This document shows positions 11,044 to 23,109 of a stretch of DNA of 64,000 nt, one piece after another (within the stretch, counting starts at the first letter, position 1; every line of letters begins with the position of its first letter). The DNA is from Rhodocollybia butyracea (Eukaryota > Basidiomycota > Agaricomycetes > Agaricales > Omphalotaceae): assembly GCA_015501585.1 (NCBI GenBank), contig JADNRY010000265.1, forward strand, positions 21,544 to 85,543, read 5' to 3'. The translations under genes were made by a program, and so were the position numbers. The notes beneath the pieces are model-generated. The model did no database searches. It was not told the DNA's origin and was given only the letters and a program-made list of their open reading frames with translations.

Positions 11044-11397
11044 CACAAATTCTGTCATTGTCGCATAACTATGGAAAGCAAGAAGGGCCTGCCACGTCGG
11101 ATCACGAATTTTGACATCGCCGAACTGATGGATCCAAATCGGGACATGGACCTCGGGCACCTGCTATTATAATCAGGCAATTTATTATTATCTATTCATT
11201 ATTGTCTTGCTCGTTTCGAAGTTATTAGTAGGGCATCCCCATGCACGGTCACGGCTATCCAAAAGGCTTTCACAATTGTACCAGTACAAAGACAAAACCT
11301 TGGCGGTACAGTGACCATATGTACTATTCCATTTACCAATTCTTTGAGAGCCTTGCCTGACAGATGCTAAGCCAACGCTGAGCTCTTTGGACTCCAA
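11044..11397 (-). pseudogene. Unidentified coding trace, copy A
   Basis: Minus-strand frames contain an ordered stretch (EVHVPIWIHQFGDVKIRDPT near 11155-11095, followed by WQALLAFH) and, further upstream, DRAWGCPTNNF. A second diverged copy lies inverted at 13700-14035, where the phrase reads EVHIPIWLHQFGYIKIHDPT. Conservation between copies at protein level suggests past selection on a coding sequence. I do not recognise the family. The 9925-11035 foldback inserted into it. Confidence 0.4.
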
Positions 11398-13699
11398 TAT
11401 GGCAGTCGTACCCTCTGTGTAGGCTACCCTTGCTCCCTCCCTGTGTTATTTCTATGTACTACTATCCGAGTCATACATTCGTTGTACCGTGGCCAGTTGT
11501 TGCTCATGAGTCATGAGTCATGCATGTAATCTTTACAGGTCACTGAGCTGCTGTTTTGGGGCTGAGCGCAAAACCGGCATATGCTCCTACCTTCCTGCCA
11601 GACTGTTTAAGAAGACTTACGGCTCAGGCTGGAGAGGTCCTGCCATCACAGTGTGACCCGGGATAAGTATATGTGTTATGGATTAGTCCTGTGTTTTCCA
11701 AGATGTTTTCTTTATTCCTAAATAGGCTTCATAGACAATCCTTTATTTTCTTTGCTGTTTCTATCTACCACGCTGGCATACAGTATAGCACCCCAGTCAA
11801 ACCCTTCAATGTGTGAGTCCTGGAGTGCTGAGTGCATATTTCTCTTACTTACTTGCTAACCAATTTACTAGCAATTACTTGAGCAATTAACTCTATTAGA
11901 GATTGTATTTACTAGTTTACATTGACATGCTAATACTACAATAATACTATGTGGAAGAGTGGAACAGCTGAATTATTTTTGTGCTTCTACTACTGAGTCT
12001 GCAGGCTCCAGTAGTGAGCTGGAGCTCAGACCCTGCCTCAGGGCTTTAGAATAACCCATGTAGAACGAAGCCTCAGTTGTAGTGTATGAACAACGAGGGT
12101 GATGCACTGATGATTCTGGGGGCTCAAGTATAAGTTTTAGGCTGGAAGAATAGATGAGCCTGTAGCCAGGTGGAAGCAACTAACGGATAAACATAAAGGT
12201 GAAACAAAGAATATAGATGGAATGCCAAAGCAGTATATGTGATACGGAGGACAAATACCTTTCCTAACAACCCAGACCTGGAGCCCTCCTGAACCATATG
12301 GTGGCTGAGGTCAGGCTACTAGCAGACTCAGATGCAGCCAGCTTACGGGGACAAATGGATTTGAGCGGTAGCCAGTAAATCACAGATTCTTATTGCCAAG
12401 ATTATTGGTGTATCATAGTTATCATTATCTGAGCATCAGTAAGCCAACAATAAGTAGCTCTCCAGTTCCTTGAAAGCTGGTACTACTAGGTAGACAAAAA
12501 AGCAACCCCGGCACTAATCTAACTGGCCATTTGCATAAATATAGAATGGAATCTGAAATGTAGGCTGGCCTACCATTAGTAAATAGCATAACTGTAAGAC
12601 TAGTTACTAACATGATGTCCGAGGAACACATCAAGTGATTATTAGGGGTTGATCGATAAGGCAGACAGTGTACTCAACACTGTTAGTTGGCTCTGGTCAC
12701 ACAGACACAGAGGAGACTAAGGTCCAGACACAGACACAGACAGAGAAAACACAACTTGATATTCCACAAGTACGTACAAGCTTAAATACGAGTCCAGCGA
12801 GTTAATAATAAGTACAACGCATGAAGCGTTCACAGATGGAGTGAGAGTAATAAGACGAGAGTAGAACATAGCACAAGGTAAGTGAGCAAGAATAGACGAT
12901 AGCACAATAATAAAGCAATGGTGAGTGGGCAGGATAAAGATAGTACAACTAGTTCACATACCAGTAGTTACAGCGAGAGAGAACGTTCCATAGATAGTAA
13001 CAAAGTGAGAAGACTGTTCCATAGTAAGTATAATGAATATGATAGATGACGAAGTCCAACAGTGATCAACTGGGGTGCTAAGTTGTAGGTACCCAAAGCT
13101 TTATGCGCCGATGCGGTAAATAGAAAGAACAAAGAAAATAATGGAATAAGGTTGAGGAATAAAGAAAGCAAAGAGAAGAAAGGATATCCTCATGCTTATC
13201 CCGAAGTGTGCGAGGTAGCGGGACTTCTATGCGGCGCGCGCAGCCCGGATCGGCTTCACTGCGACAATAACATCTCAAGTAAACAGTGGTAAAGCCACCG
13301 AGGTAATCAACCATACCGTCTGGCCCAAGTCTTGGCCCAAGTACTACTACATCACATTGACACCTTGAAGATCATGCTAATAATCATTTGTGGAATCAAT
13401 GATATGCTGTTCAATTGGGTTGGCATAGGGCTTGCATAGGGCCATGATTCCAGCCTCGTTCCAGCGTTTCCGGCTGAATCCCTGGCTGAATAAACTTGAT
13501 AGATATATATGTTGAGATTAATAAGTTCAATAGAACTGAGCCTCAAGCTAGCCTCAAGCCCAAAGGAACAAATCACAAACAAATCATTCAAGTCCACCTG
13601 AATCCTGAAGCCTGATGATGCAATGTTGAAGGAAGACAAACTAGCTCAAGGAACTATTAACCTTCCATCTGATGAAGGCAATGCATTTCCACCTGTGAC
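11398..13699. other. No recognisable gene
   Basis: About 2.3 kb without a coding region I can support. It holds AT-rich sequence, a purine-rich stretch at about 12700-13000 (many AGAGA/ACAGAC runs), and a small GC-rich patch at 13205-13260. These look like parts of an old LTR, but no paired terminal repeat or polypurine tract was found. Confidence 0.4.
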
Positions 13700-14035
13700 G
13701 AGTCCAAAGAGCTTAGCGCAGGCTGTCAGGCGCTCACAAGGCTCAAAGAACCAGTAAATTTAAATACGGTCACCCGTAGTATGTACTATCAAGGCTTGCA
13801 CACTTACAGTCATCTTTTGCACCGCCGTGACCATGTATGGCCCATGGGTATGCCCTACTAAATTCTAAAAACTTCTCATTCGATGGAGGGATAGATAGTA
13901 ATAGATTTACATAATTAAAACGGGTCCCCGAGGTCCATATCCCGATTTGGCTCCATCAGTTCGGCTACATCAAAATTCATGATCCGACGTGGCAGGCCCT
14001 TCTTGCTTTCCATACATAACCTTTAGAGGGCCCAG
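13700..14035 (+). pseudogene. Unidentified coding trace, copy B (inverted relative to copy A)
   Basis: Inverted, diverged relative of 11044-11370. Clear matches include CCGAGGTCCAT near 13930 and GTGGCAGGCCCTTCTTGCTT near 13990. On the plus strand it reads EVHIPIWLHQFGYIKIHDPT and then a stop after AFHT. No family recognised. Confidence 0.4.
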
Positions 14036-15534
14036 CAAGCATCATTTGTTTGATATGAGCCATAGAGATTGGGTTTTGAATAACTTTGTAGTATAAGGGC
14101 CATATCTGTACAATGATACGCCCCACAATATTTTGGACTTAGAATGTGGTAATTCTGGCGCCTCAGGAATACCAATAAGGATAAACCATGTGCGGTACAT
14201 TGTACTCCACGGAATTAAGCGCAGATGGCAACTGTTGACGACTCTCGACAGAGTCTCAACAGTATAACACAGTTGTATGCTCCAGTGGGAATACAGAAAC
14301 TCAATATTTGTGTTGATCTCTAAATTAAAAGCAGGATCTAATAGAAGCAGTTGCAATCTAAGATTGGCATGAATGTGCAAGATAGATATAGCATATAGAC
14401 AGGTGAATTTCGGTTCTAGACTACCATTATATGCCTATGCCACCAATCAGAAGAAGCTCCGCGCTGTGTTGCAGAATTAAACATTATGTTCGGTTCCGTG
14501 CAGCCACATCAGCAATTTCACACAAATGTAAACGGTATAATTGTATACTCGGCGTAATCAAAATGCCAAATCATACCCCATCATACCGCCCTGAGAGTCA
14601 TTTTCAATATACTCTGGGTATAATTGTCATACCTGATTATACTGGTTTATACGCTATTATGCATATCCATGTCGGGCGGCCTTGCTCACTGCAGCAACTA
14701 CTTTTGAATATAAAATTTGTCAAGCCAATGAAGCCAAAGTTGTAGTACTGCAAAACATTATTATCCGAAGCACGTAACCCAAGGCGGGTGGTCCAAGAAG
14801 TGTGCGGAAGCACAGGCGCAGAAAAAAAAAGCTTGAGTCAAGCGGCCGGCATTTGGAGATCTCGTGACAGCTGTACAGTTCAGCTGAATTATATCTCACG
14901 ACTTGATTGTCGAATACATTTGTGCTTTTTCCTCTGTCGATTTTCCTGTCAAATTTTCTTTCTGAAGTCACTCAAAATCTCAAGACTTAGGTCAAACTCA
15001 AGCACTAATCAATCCTCTCTTTAAATTTATGCAAGTTGTAAGAATAAACGGAACCTTTGTGCAAGATGTCGAGCAAACTGAACCGCAAACGCTAGGAAAC
15101 GCTGGCAACGGAAGTCACAAAGGAACACTTATGACGAGGGATGATCCAATGGCCGACAGCATCAAGCATCCTCAACGAATCTAACTTGTTTTCCTCTCAT
15201 TTTTTTTCGGTGTGTGTTGGAATCTTACTTTACTTCTCGTTTACTTACTCATCACTTTTTTTTTAGAATTTAGCCTATCGGCCTCTTTCGTTTACCTCAT
15301 ACATCTCTTGCAAATCAAACTTGGAATTCACCCTATCGAGGCGGCAGTAGTAATGCAATGGTGGTTGCAGCAGGGAATTTTTGGGAATGCACAGATCTTT
15401 GAGGGTAGAGAATGACTCGTTCGTTGTTTATGTTGTATGTACCACTGCTAGTTAGAGTTATTAGTCGTGTACGAGATGGAATATACATATTTCATTATTA
15501 CCCATTCTTCGTGACCATCTAATCTGGTATAATT

Positions 15535-15757
15535 GAGCGTGTAGAGGGCGTATAATCTGTATAATCCGTATAAAGCGCCGTATAATGGGCCAGACCCCCG
15601 AGCATAAACAGCGCATAAACGCGTATAATCCGGCATTTCCATTATGCACTCGGGGGTCTATACATACCGGATAATACCTTCCGAGATTTGTATAATCAGG
15701 CGTGATCGGCATGTATACATGCCAATCATACCCGATCACGATCATGGAGAAATGCTG
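15535..15757. repeat. TATAAT-rich dispersed repeat
   Basis: Shares long blocks with 22850-23105, including TATGCACTCGGGGGTCTATA, GGCGTGAT.GGCATGTAT and the end GGAGAAATGCTGATG. More distant relatives occur at 14510-14660 (opposite strand), 19660-19845 and 21510-21698. All share TATAATNNNNTATAC-like motifs and an end of the form GCTGATGTAGA or its complement. Class unknown. Confidence 0.65.
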
Positions 15758-16179
15758 ATGCATGCCACCAATCAGTAAAGCTCCGTTAATGCAATTACCA
15801 TGTGGCGGAATTAAACGCCGCTGATCATAAGTAATCATGTCCGAGCACGAATAAGGACTCGGAATTACAATAAAAAGGAGTTTACCCGTTGAATTCCAAT
15901 TAAAATAAATGCTAGAAGCGAGAAAACACCGAGAAAGCTCTATAATACAATGAGCTCATATAAAAGAGAGGAGACAACTCTCGAAGAAGCAAGCACCCGC
16001 CCCCAGGAGGTATACAGCTCATTGCCCGAGTTTGTGTGACAGGGATCGCTTCGGCACCTAGCAGAGTAACAAGTAATTGACAACTGGATAGAACCAGTTG
16101 AAAGGACTTGTGATTTGAATAGAAGAATAGCAGCAGAAACAGAATAGCATTTGAAAGACTTGTACTATTAACTACAGAA

Positions 16180-16262
16180 AGCACAGTAAAGTTATTGGCA
16201 CAGATCAAGTAAAGTTATTCAGTTCAGCAGAAAGTAAAGTTATTGAAGTAAAGTTATTGCAC
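16180..16262. repeat. Short array of GTAAAGTTATT
   Basis: Four copies of an 11-base word within 80 bp (16185, 16208, 16229 and 16244 approximately), separated by 10-20 bases. Purely descriptive; no function inferred. Confidence 0.6.
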
Positions 16263-16438
16263 CCAAGATTCTGTGGAACTTAGCAGATAAAACCTATACC
16301 TCGCACTTCAAACCCCTAAAAGCAGTTGTACTTTGATTTTTATATCTTCTTGCACCCTCCAAACTTTGTGTTTGATTTTAAGTGTGTTTGTGTTGGTGTG
16401 TTTTTGAGCTATTCTTACACTCACTTTTGTGTGCACCC

Positions 16439-17890
16439 CTAAGTCAGCATATCAACAAGTGCATCAGGTATATCTAGAGGGACAAAATAAACACTTACAT
16501 TCTTTTGAGGGAGTGACAAGAATGGCTGACATTTACATTCTTCTTCTGTTCGGCAATCCGCACCTTGGCCTCGAGTGACTGTTTGGCCAGTTCCAACAAC
16601 ATATACTGCATTGAAGCACTCCCGAAACGCAGATACCAGAGCCTTATTGTACTCTCTGTTGGCCTCGGCAACCAGTTGTTGATGCTGTCGTTCTATATGT
16701 GCAAGTTCTGCAGTGTCAGGGTAAAGTGTGTAAACCTCCTTTATCACTTGTATTACTTGTCCCAAAACCCCAAGGAATTACATGTCGGAACATATCTGGG
16801 GATGTGACAATTCTCGGACATCTCGCTAATTTAAAGATAACATTGTCATCAAGAATATAATGACCTGTAATGGTGTATTGGTTGGGATAGTCTGTCTCAA
16901 TGATATTTGACCTCCAGTTCCGCAACGCTACAGTGACGGCAGCTGAGAGCTCTTCAGATGGCTTGGTTGAGCAAGGCACACGGGTAGGATAAGGGTAAGT
17001 GACTTTAATGGTGTGGACCAGAAAATTATCTGGTTCACAGTTATCACAACAACGAGCCCCAACAGGACGGCCAAAAAACGGTACTATGAACAAATAAGCA
17101 GATGTTTTTAAATATTTGTTCTTATGACTTACATTTACTTGTGTTGTTGAAGAAGACAGTCTGAGGTTGCGATAAACTGTGAAAGAAACTTTTGGTTGCA
17201 TGCTTCAAGGGCAGACTGAGCCTTTTTTCTCTGACCACATTGGATTGGCTGTGTCGGTGTATTGCCTTCATCAGGTTCCTCTGTGTCAATGGCAGCGATG
17301 TGACACCAAGCTGCATTTGAGGGCTGCGGTCCTGTGCCGTCAACGCTTTATATGAATACAGATATTCCGTTTGGTTATCGCGTAGAAGCTTGAGCAGAAG
17401 TGACGGTGACATTCCGAGAAAGGTAATCAGCATAATAATCTCCATGGCGTCTAAACAAAAAAACTCACCTCCGAGCAACTCAACAAGATTGATACCCCAA
17501 ATGGCCTTCTTGCCGATGGCTTCAATCTTGGACTCGTTGTGCAACACATTGATGGGAGCTACACGTTTGTTGTAGGTAATTTTGACAAGAAGACGGCACC
17601 ACTCCTGATGAAGCGCATGGCAAATGAGGACAGCGAAGAGAGCTGAGCATTATGGCAAAATTTTGGGCTGCAAAGTTGGAGTCATGTGATGAGACGGAGG
17701 AGATGAGTTCTATCATAGCATTAGACAACATATTTCTGATATTAATACTTGCAGACGTACCTTTGATCAACGCCAATGCCGACAAATTCTTTGGTGCAAG
17801 TATCTCTAAAATTAACCTTGTACTTTTTGGTTGTACGTGTATGTGAAGCACTGCATGGACGCTTGAATAATAGTAAATATCCAACAATAA
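16439..17890 (-). pseudogene. RecQ-type DNA helicase, C-terminal part, degenerate
   Basis: Minus-strand coding in several frames. The clearest segment (17201-16716) holds the zinc-binding signature GARCCDNCEPDNF of fungal RecQ helicases, followed by an accessory region with ALRNWRSN. It continues after a one-base frame change at the GGGG/TTTT run near 16755 (QVIQVIKEVYTLYPD). Upstream (17547-17122) lies more diverged coding. RecQ helicases unwind DNA in recombination and repair, but basidiomycetes carry many repeat-associated copies. The DEAD/helicase motor domains are absent. Several stops and frame changes make this a pseudogene. Confidence 0.6.
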
Positions 17891-18488
17891 CTTTAACAGG
17901 AGGCTTTGTCCAGGAACAGCGTGATTATAGCCAAGAGGACATGATTGTAGTTGAAGAAGAGCCCATAGTTACGTTGTGATGTGGCAACGTTGAACATTGA
18001 TGTGGCTGTGCTATTGCGCGGCCCGCAGCCCAGAGGGCAGAGCGTTAAGTCATACTGTGGCTGACTCATGGGCTAACCATCATAAAGGAAGCCATTACTT
18101 CATGAATGCATTTTTTCAGTATCATCACTGCTCTCTGTGTTTTGAGCAGCAAACCGGAAGGTGTCAAAGGCGTTGAGATTGTTTGCAGAACAAAGGGTTG
18201 GTGTTCAAACGTTCAGGTGTCCCTTTAAAATTGAGTATTGCCCTTTGATTTCTGCTCTTCCGGGTCACTCCACATCAAATCCTTCATGTGGAATCTCCTG
18301 TGCTCAACTTGGCGTGTGGATCTGATCAAGTGTTCTCATATCGAGACTGAGGCCCCCATGGATGCAAAGCATCATTCCATCAATGATAGCGGCAAGATTC
18401 AAGTAGTCAAAAATGCTACAACATGGTTTTCAGACAGTTGTTGAGCCGTATTTTTGCTGGCATTTGTCATAAAATCTATATACCTGTG
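17891..18488. other. No recognisable feature
   Basis: About 600 bp between the RecQ-like and Hsp70-like pseudogenes. A short plus-strand frame at 18238-18444 has no recognisable motif. I see nothing to annotate. Confidence 0.4.
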
Positions 18489-18776
18489 TTATCTGCCAGG
18501 ATTCACGATTGCCTCGCCACAAGGCATGGGAGGAATACCGTTGAGCTCGAACTTGCCTAGCAGACAGTTGTCTCTGCATTGGGTATGCTCTCCTTTGTCG
18601 GCAGGAAAAGTGACAGTGATCTGGTTGTCCTCAACAGTTGTGAATGTCCAAGATTTGTTTGTTGGGATAGTAGTGTTACGGTGAACAATGACACCAAATA
18701 TGTCAACTTGCATGGCAACACCAAGGGATAAAGGAGCAACATCGAGGAGGAGGAGATCCTTGGTCTGCTCAGAGGT
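18489..18776 (-). pseudogene. Hsp70 pseudogene, downstream half (start of substrate-binding domain)
   Basis: The minus strand reads [19 protein letters not shown], the hallmark linker between ATPase and substrate-binding domains of Hsp70 chaperones. It continues through [10 protein letters not shown] and [14 protein letters not shown]. It stops soon after, so the C-terminal half is missing. The upstream half is at 24405-24564, separated by the 5.6-kb element 18777-24397. Substitutions in normally invariant positions (no GIET after SLG) show it is not a working chaperone. Confidence 0.85.
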
Positions 18777-19657
18777 GAGGCAATGCTGTACCATTATTGC
18801 AATGTAAGGTGGCCATGGCCAGAGCTCACATTACAATTTAGGGCAGTCCCAGGCATAACAGCAAAGTGAGCTCACATTGCAATGTGGCATATGTCACAGC
18901 CAGGCTTGTGCAAAATTACTGGATTAGGGAATTTTTCGCTCTGTGTAACATAGAGCTGGGTTTGCATGTCACATCACATCTGTTTTAGCTAAATTTGGAA
19001 ATAAAAAAGTCGCCATATTGAGCTATAGCTAAAGCGGCAGTGCCGGTGTACATTTATCCGGTCATGTGACCGGTGGATCGCAGGTTTGGACAGCTTCGAT
19101 AAAATTAGTGATTTATGGGCCCATTTTGGACATTTCTGGAGTGGTAGCAAGCCCAAAAAAGGCTATGGACAATGTATTAATATTTGAGCAGTGTACCTCG
19201 GCCCATGGGGTGCTGTAATGGGTTGGATTGAACAAAAAGATTAAGATTACCTTGGGTCAAAGCTGTACATCACTGCCTAATTGGGAATTCCAGCAAAGCG
19301 GCCTAAAAAGCCTGCTTCTACAGTTGATATTCTCCCTAATCAGAGTGTACATAGTGTCATTAGATCATAGGTCCCTGAAGCGAAATTACAGCCATAGCTC
19401 CGGCCAAAGCTGTTTTATTAGCATATTTAGAATGCCAGCAAAGCGGCCTAAAAGCATGCTTGTGCCTAGGTATTCCCTCTAATACCAGTCTGTACAGTGA
19501 TTATACATGTACAATAGGTACCTGAAGCGAAATTAGGGCAGGTATGTGGGTTAATAGTGGCCCTGCTTCGAGGTTTTGGCCTGTGGCTGTGCTGTCAAAA
19601 GTCGAAGTAACAGTAGGATATTTTACATACTAGTGATACAGGCATAGTGTCTGCACA

Positions 19658-21698
19658 AAATGAGGCATAATCACGCATAATTGGACATAATTGGCGCGTA
19701 TCATCACTGTATCATCGCGTATAATCATTATACCCTGGGTATAATTCACGAAATCTCAGGGTTGCATGATTGAGTATAAATCAGCGTTTTGATTACAACG
19801 GATATGCAATTATACCGTTTACATTTGTGGAGAATTGCTGATGTAGACTCAAAAGTCTGGGTATACACATTTCAATACTATGATCTGAACTTTGAGCTAA
19901 CTACAGATATCTATGTGAACACTTAAAACATGAGCATGCTATTGACATACCCAGGGGTTGTTGTAGGGACTTGAACTCACTTAATAGAATTCGAAGACTT
20001 GATTCCCCATTATTAGAGCTGCATAGCATCACCTATTCATGTTTTACTAACTGAAAATCGCATTTTTTTCGAAAATAACAGTTCAGTCACCCAACTTATT
20101 AGTCTTATTAGTCTACACTTTTGTTACATTGACCTGACTAAAAAGACTCAAAGTCCCTGGCAAATCCAAGGTGCCTTGGTCATGTCCAAGCAAGTAGGCC
20201 ATGACCTGGTCACCTGGGTCAAGTTGGTCATGACCAGGGGTAGGATAGGGTATGCCCTGGCAGGGATAGGGTACCTTGTGGGAGAGGAGGGAGACCTCTT
20301 GGGAGGGGTGTGGAACTTCCAGGGTAGGAGTAGGGGGTGCAGTGGGGGTGACAGAGGGGGGAGTAGAGGGTGCTGAGGGAGGAGTAGGGGATGCTTGGAA
20401 AGCAGTATAAAATGCTTTGGGAGAGATGTCAGCCTCCAGAGTGGAATAAGATGGTGCAGGAGAGATGTCAGTTTACATGTGAAGTGTGTGCAACCTTGGG
20501 GAGTGTTTTGGTGGGCTAATTGCAGGTACATGGGGCAGTGGGAAGAGAAGGGAAGCTGCTGGCTCATGCTGAGTTGGATCTGGCCAAGGACAGCTTGGAC
20601 ATGACCTGGGGCAACTTGGACATGACCCAGGATTGCCTTCGTTTGGGGTAAGCCACCTGTTCTATGTATGGAGAAGGGGTCTGGATGCCTACTACAAGTT
20701 CTTGTCCTCATGGATAGAGTCCAGACAGTTTTTGTGGTGAGTTTGGCCATTTCCCAATTAGGTAGTGAAAACAGCTTTGACCTCATCCACTGCAAAAGGT
20801 TTGTGATTTCTCAATTAAGTAATAAAAACAGCTTTGGCCTCATCCACTGCAAAAGATTTGTCACTTCTTAATTAGGCAATGAAAACAGCTTTGACCTCAT
20901 CCACTGCAAACTTTTGAAATTGCCTAATTAACAAATAAAAGAAGGGAAACTTTTTGCAGTGGATGAGGTCAAAGCTGTTTTCACTACCTAATTGGGAAAT
21001 GGCCAAACTCACCACAAAAACTGTCTGGACTCTATCCATGAGGACAAGAACTTGTAGTAGGCATCCAACACCCCTCCCAAGAGGTCTCCCTCCTCTCCTA
21101 TAGGGTACCCTATCCTACCCCTGGTCATGACCAACTTGACCTAGGTGACTAGGTCATGGCCTACTTGCTTGGACATGACAAAGGCACCTTGGATTTGCCA
21201 GGGACTTTGAGTCTTTTTAGTCAGGTCAATGTAACAAAAGTGTAGACTAATAAGACTAATAAGTTGGGTGATTGAACTGTTATTTTCGAAAAAATGCGAT
21301 TTTCAGTTAGTAAAACATGAATAGGTGATGCTATGCAGCTCTAATAATGGGGAATCAAGTCTTCGAATTCTATTAAGTGAGTTCAAGTCCCTACAACAAC
21401 CCCTGGGTATGTCAATAGCATGCTCATGTTTTAAGTGTTCACATAGATATCTGTAGTTAGCTCAAAGTTCAGATCATAGTATTGAAATGTGTATACCCAG
21501 ACTTTTGAGTCTACATCAGCAATTCTCCACAAATGTAAACGGTATAATTGCATATCCGTTGTAATCAAAACGCTGATTTATACTCAATCATGCAACCCTG
21601 AGATTTCGTGAATTATACCCAGGGTATAATGATTATACGCGATGATACAGTGATGATACGCGCCAATTATGTCCAATTATGCGTGATTATGCCTCATT
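19658..21698. repeat. 2-kb palindrome centred on a foldback element
   Basis: The sequence from 19658 to about 20310 is mirrored at about 21070-21698 around base 20678. The match covers not only the foldback element (20079-21279) but also about 420 bp of flanking TATAAT-rich repeat on each side. It is therefore an inverted duplication that includes flank, unlike the simple element at 9925-11035. Confidence 0.9.
20079..21279. mobile_element. Foldback element of the TTAGTCTACACTTTTGTTAC family
   Basis: Ends CAGTTCAGTCACCC at 20079 and its near complement GGGTGATTGAACTG at 21279. Inside each end lie TTATTAGTCTACACTTTTG, a GGTCATGACC-rich subterminal zone and, near the centre, four copies of CAGTGGATGAGGTCAAAGC in alternating orientation (20783, 20843, 20895, 20957 approximately). 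The same arms occur at 24565 and, at larger scale, at 48686-55712. No coding capacity. Confidence 0.85.
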
Positions 21699-22849
21699 AT
21701 ACTTACTCTCAATAAATTATAATGTTAACCCAATGAGACGTTAGTACATCATAGTCAAATCATAGTACTTATATGTAGTAGTACCGTGACAGTGGTGGTA
21801 CACACTGACATTGTACTGAGCACACAGGTATCGTGCCTCAGCCTCAGGCATAGTATCTTAGTCATGACATCCCTCAGTTATTCAGAGCTCCAGCAGCAAG
21901 ATAGCGGAACTTTACATGAAGTTGGACAACGGCCTTGACAGCGCCTGAAGTCCAATGCGGAACAGCTAAGTCCATTGAAACTCCGACGGCTGTATAGTAC
22001 CACATGATCGTTTCATGATTTGACGCCAGCGCCGTTTTCAATTTTAAAAACTCGAACCATCTCTAATCTTTCTTTTCCTCGGATGTTAAAATTTTATCCT
22101 CGCTCTTGTTGCTACTTGCGGCCTACGGTTAGTCCTCCAGCTTGGGCTGCTGCATTTTTTAATTGCCTATCGAGAATTTGCCTTCTTTAAGTGATTTTTG
22201 GAGAGGTGCACTAGGACTTGGATCTCGGTGTTATTGTGGTGCGTGTTTCTTTTTCTTTAGCCAATTAGTACTTACTATTGTTTTTTCTGGTCCTCGTTGT
22301 TTCGTACTGCTACCAACCATACAGCTATACATTTCAAAGTTCGGAAAAGCGTTGACGCCAGCCCCACCTCCTCCCATAAATCTAGGCAAGTTGATTCCCA
22401 GCCAGACTCGAATATGTACTGACTATTCACAGAGTGTTGAGTACTTGGGCAGGCATCTTTCCTTTGCAGGCCGCCTCCATTTTCATGTCCACAGGCTCTC
22501 AGACCATTTTTTGATTTTCGCCAGGCTTCGAGTTTAGGTTTATCACTTCATATCAGTTCGACGATATTTGTTAACTTGATGTTTTTGTACATAGCAACGA
22601 TTCTCTGGGGTTTACAAGGTCAGTCTTTTTCCCATTTGTGATATCTTTTTACTGATGCGCCGATTGGTATCTAGTGATGTTTTGCTTTCTGCGCAACGCG
22701 ACGCCGCTTGTCTTGTGTGGTCATAACAGTAGTAACGTTTTTTTTAGCCTATATTGTACTATGTATACGTAGTTGTAATATATTGAAGTAATAACAACGT
22801 TTTTGCTAGTTTTTCAGCCGTGTAATGAGCAACTGAGCTAAAAACTGGG
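21699..22849. other. Interior of the 5.6-kb element, no recognisable gene
   Basis: Plus-strand frame 22163-22537 could encode 124 residues, but its composition is unremarkable and no motif is seen. No transposase signature was found on either strand. Confidence 0.4.
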
Positions 22850-23105
22850 TGTATAACCGTGTATTAATGTGTATAATGGGGATGTATAATCTTGTATAAT
22901 CTGGTATTACTGGGTATAAAGCAAGGTATAATCAGATGAGAATCGAGAGCATAAACATCTATAATCATGTATAATCGGGTATTTCTATTATGCACTCGGG
23001 GGTCTATACATACCTGATTATACTTCCCGAAATTTGTATAAAGAGGCGTGATTGGCATGTATTGATGCCAATTATACCGGATCACAATCGTGGAGAAATG
23101 CTGAT
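22850..23105. repeat. TATAAT-rich dispersed repeat, second long copy
   Basis: Same orientation as 15535-15757, sharing the TATGCACTCGGGGGTCTATA block and the GGAGAAATGCTGATG end. What follows (23110 onward) resembles 19985-20070 (GATTC..A, GCATAGCAT, TTCATGTTTT, AAAATCG), so the two loci share more than the repeat itself. Confidence 0.65.
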
Positions 23106-23109
23106 GTAG

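Larger units (their letters stand above)
14036..16438. other. Intergenic stretch with dispersed repeats only
   Basis: No gene supported. It contains two members of a TATAAT-rich dispersed repeat (14510-14660 and 15535-15757). Both sit next to the shared phrase ATGCCACCAATCAG (14438 and 15765). A CATATAAAAGAG box near 15958 sits upstream of a 27-base GC-rich segment. Four copies of GTAAAGTTATT occur at 16180-16262. Confidence 0.4.

Noticed and set aside
12645..13330. An LTR
   Set aside because: Purine-rich and GC-patch composition resemble an LTR/leader, but no second copy, polypurine tract or pol gene is near.
18238..18444. Continuation of Hsp70 downstream of 18489
   Set aside because: No Hsp70 C-terminal motifs on the minus strand beyond GIPPMP. 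The plus-strand frame there is unrelated.
20148..20795. 215-residue minus-strand frame in the foldback element (and similar frames at 24657-25101 and 25820-26347)
   Set aside because: The frames follow low-complexity CCTAC/GGGTAGG repeats in inverted arms and appear on both strands with unrelated products; not genes.
21380..21400. tRNA or SINE from a B-box-like GAGTTCAAGTCCC
   Set aside because: No A box at proper distance, no cloverleaf, and the site sits in the mirrored flank of a foldback element.
22163..22537. 124-residue plus-strand frame as a gene
   Set aside because: No motif, no homologous repeat copy with coding conservation, in the interior of a non-coding element.
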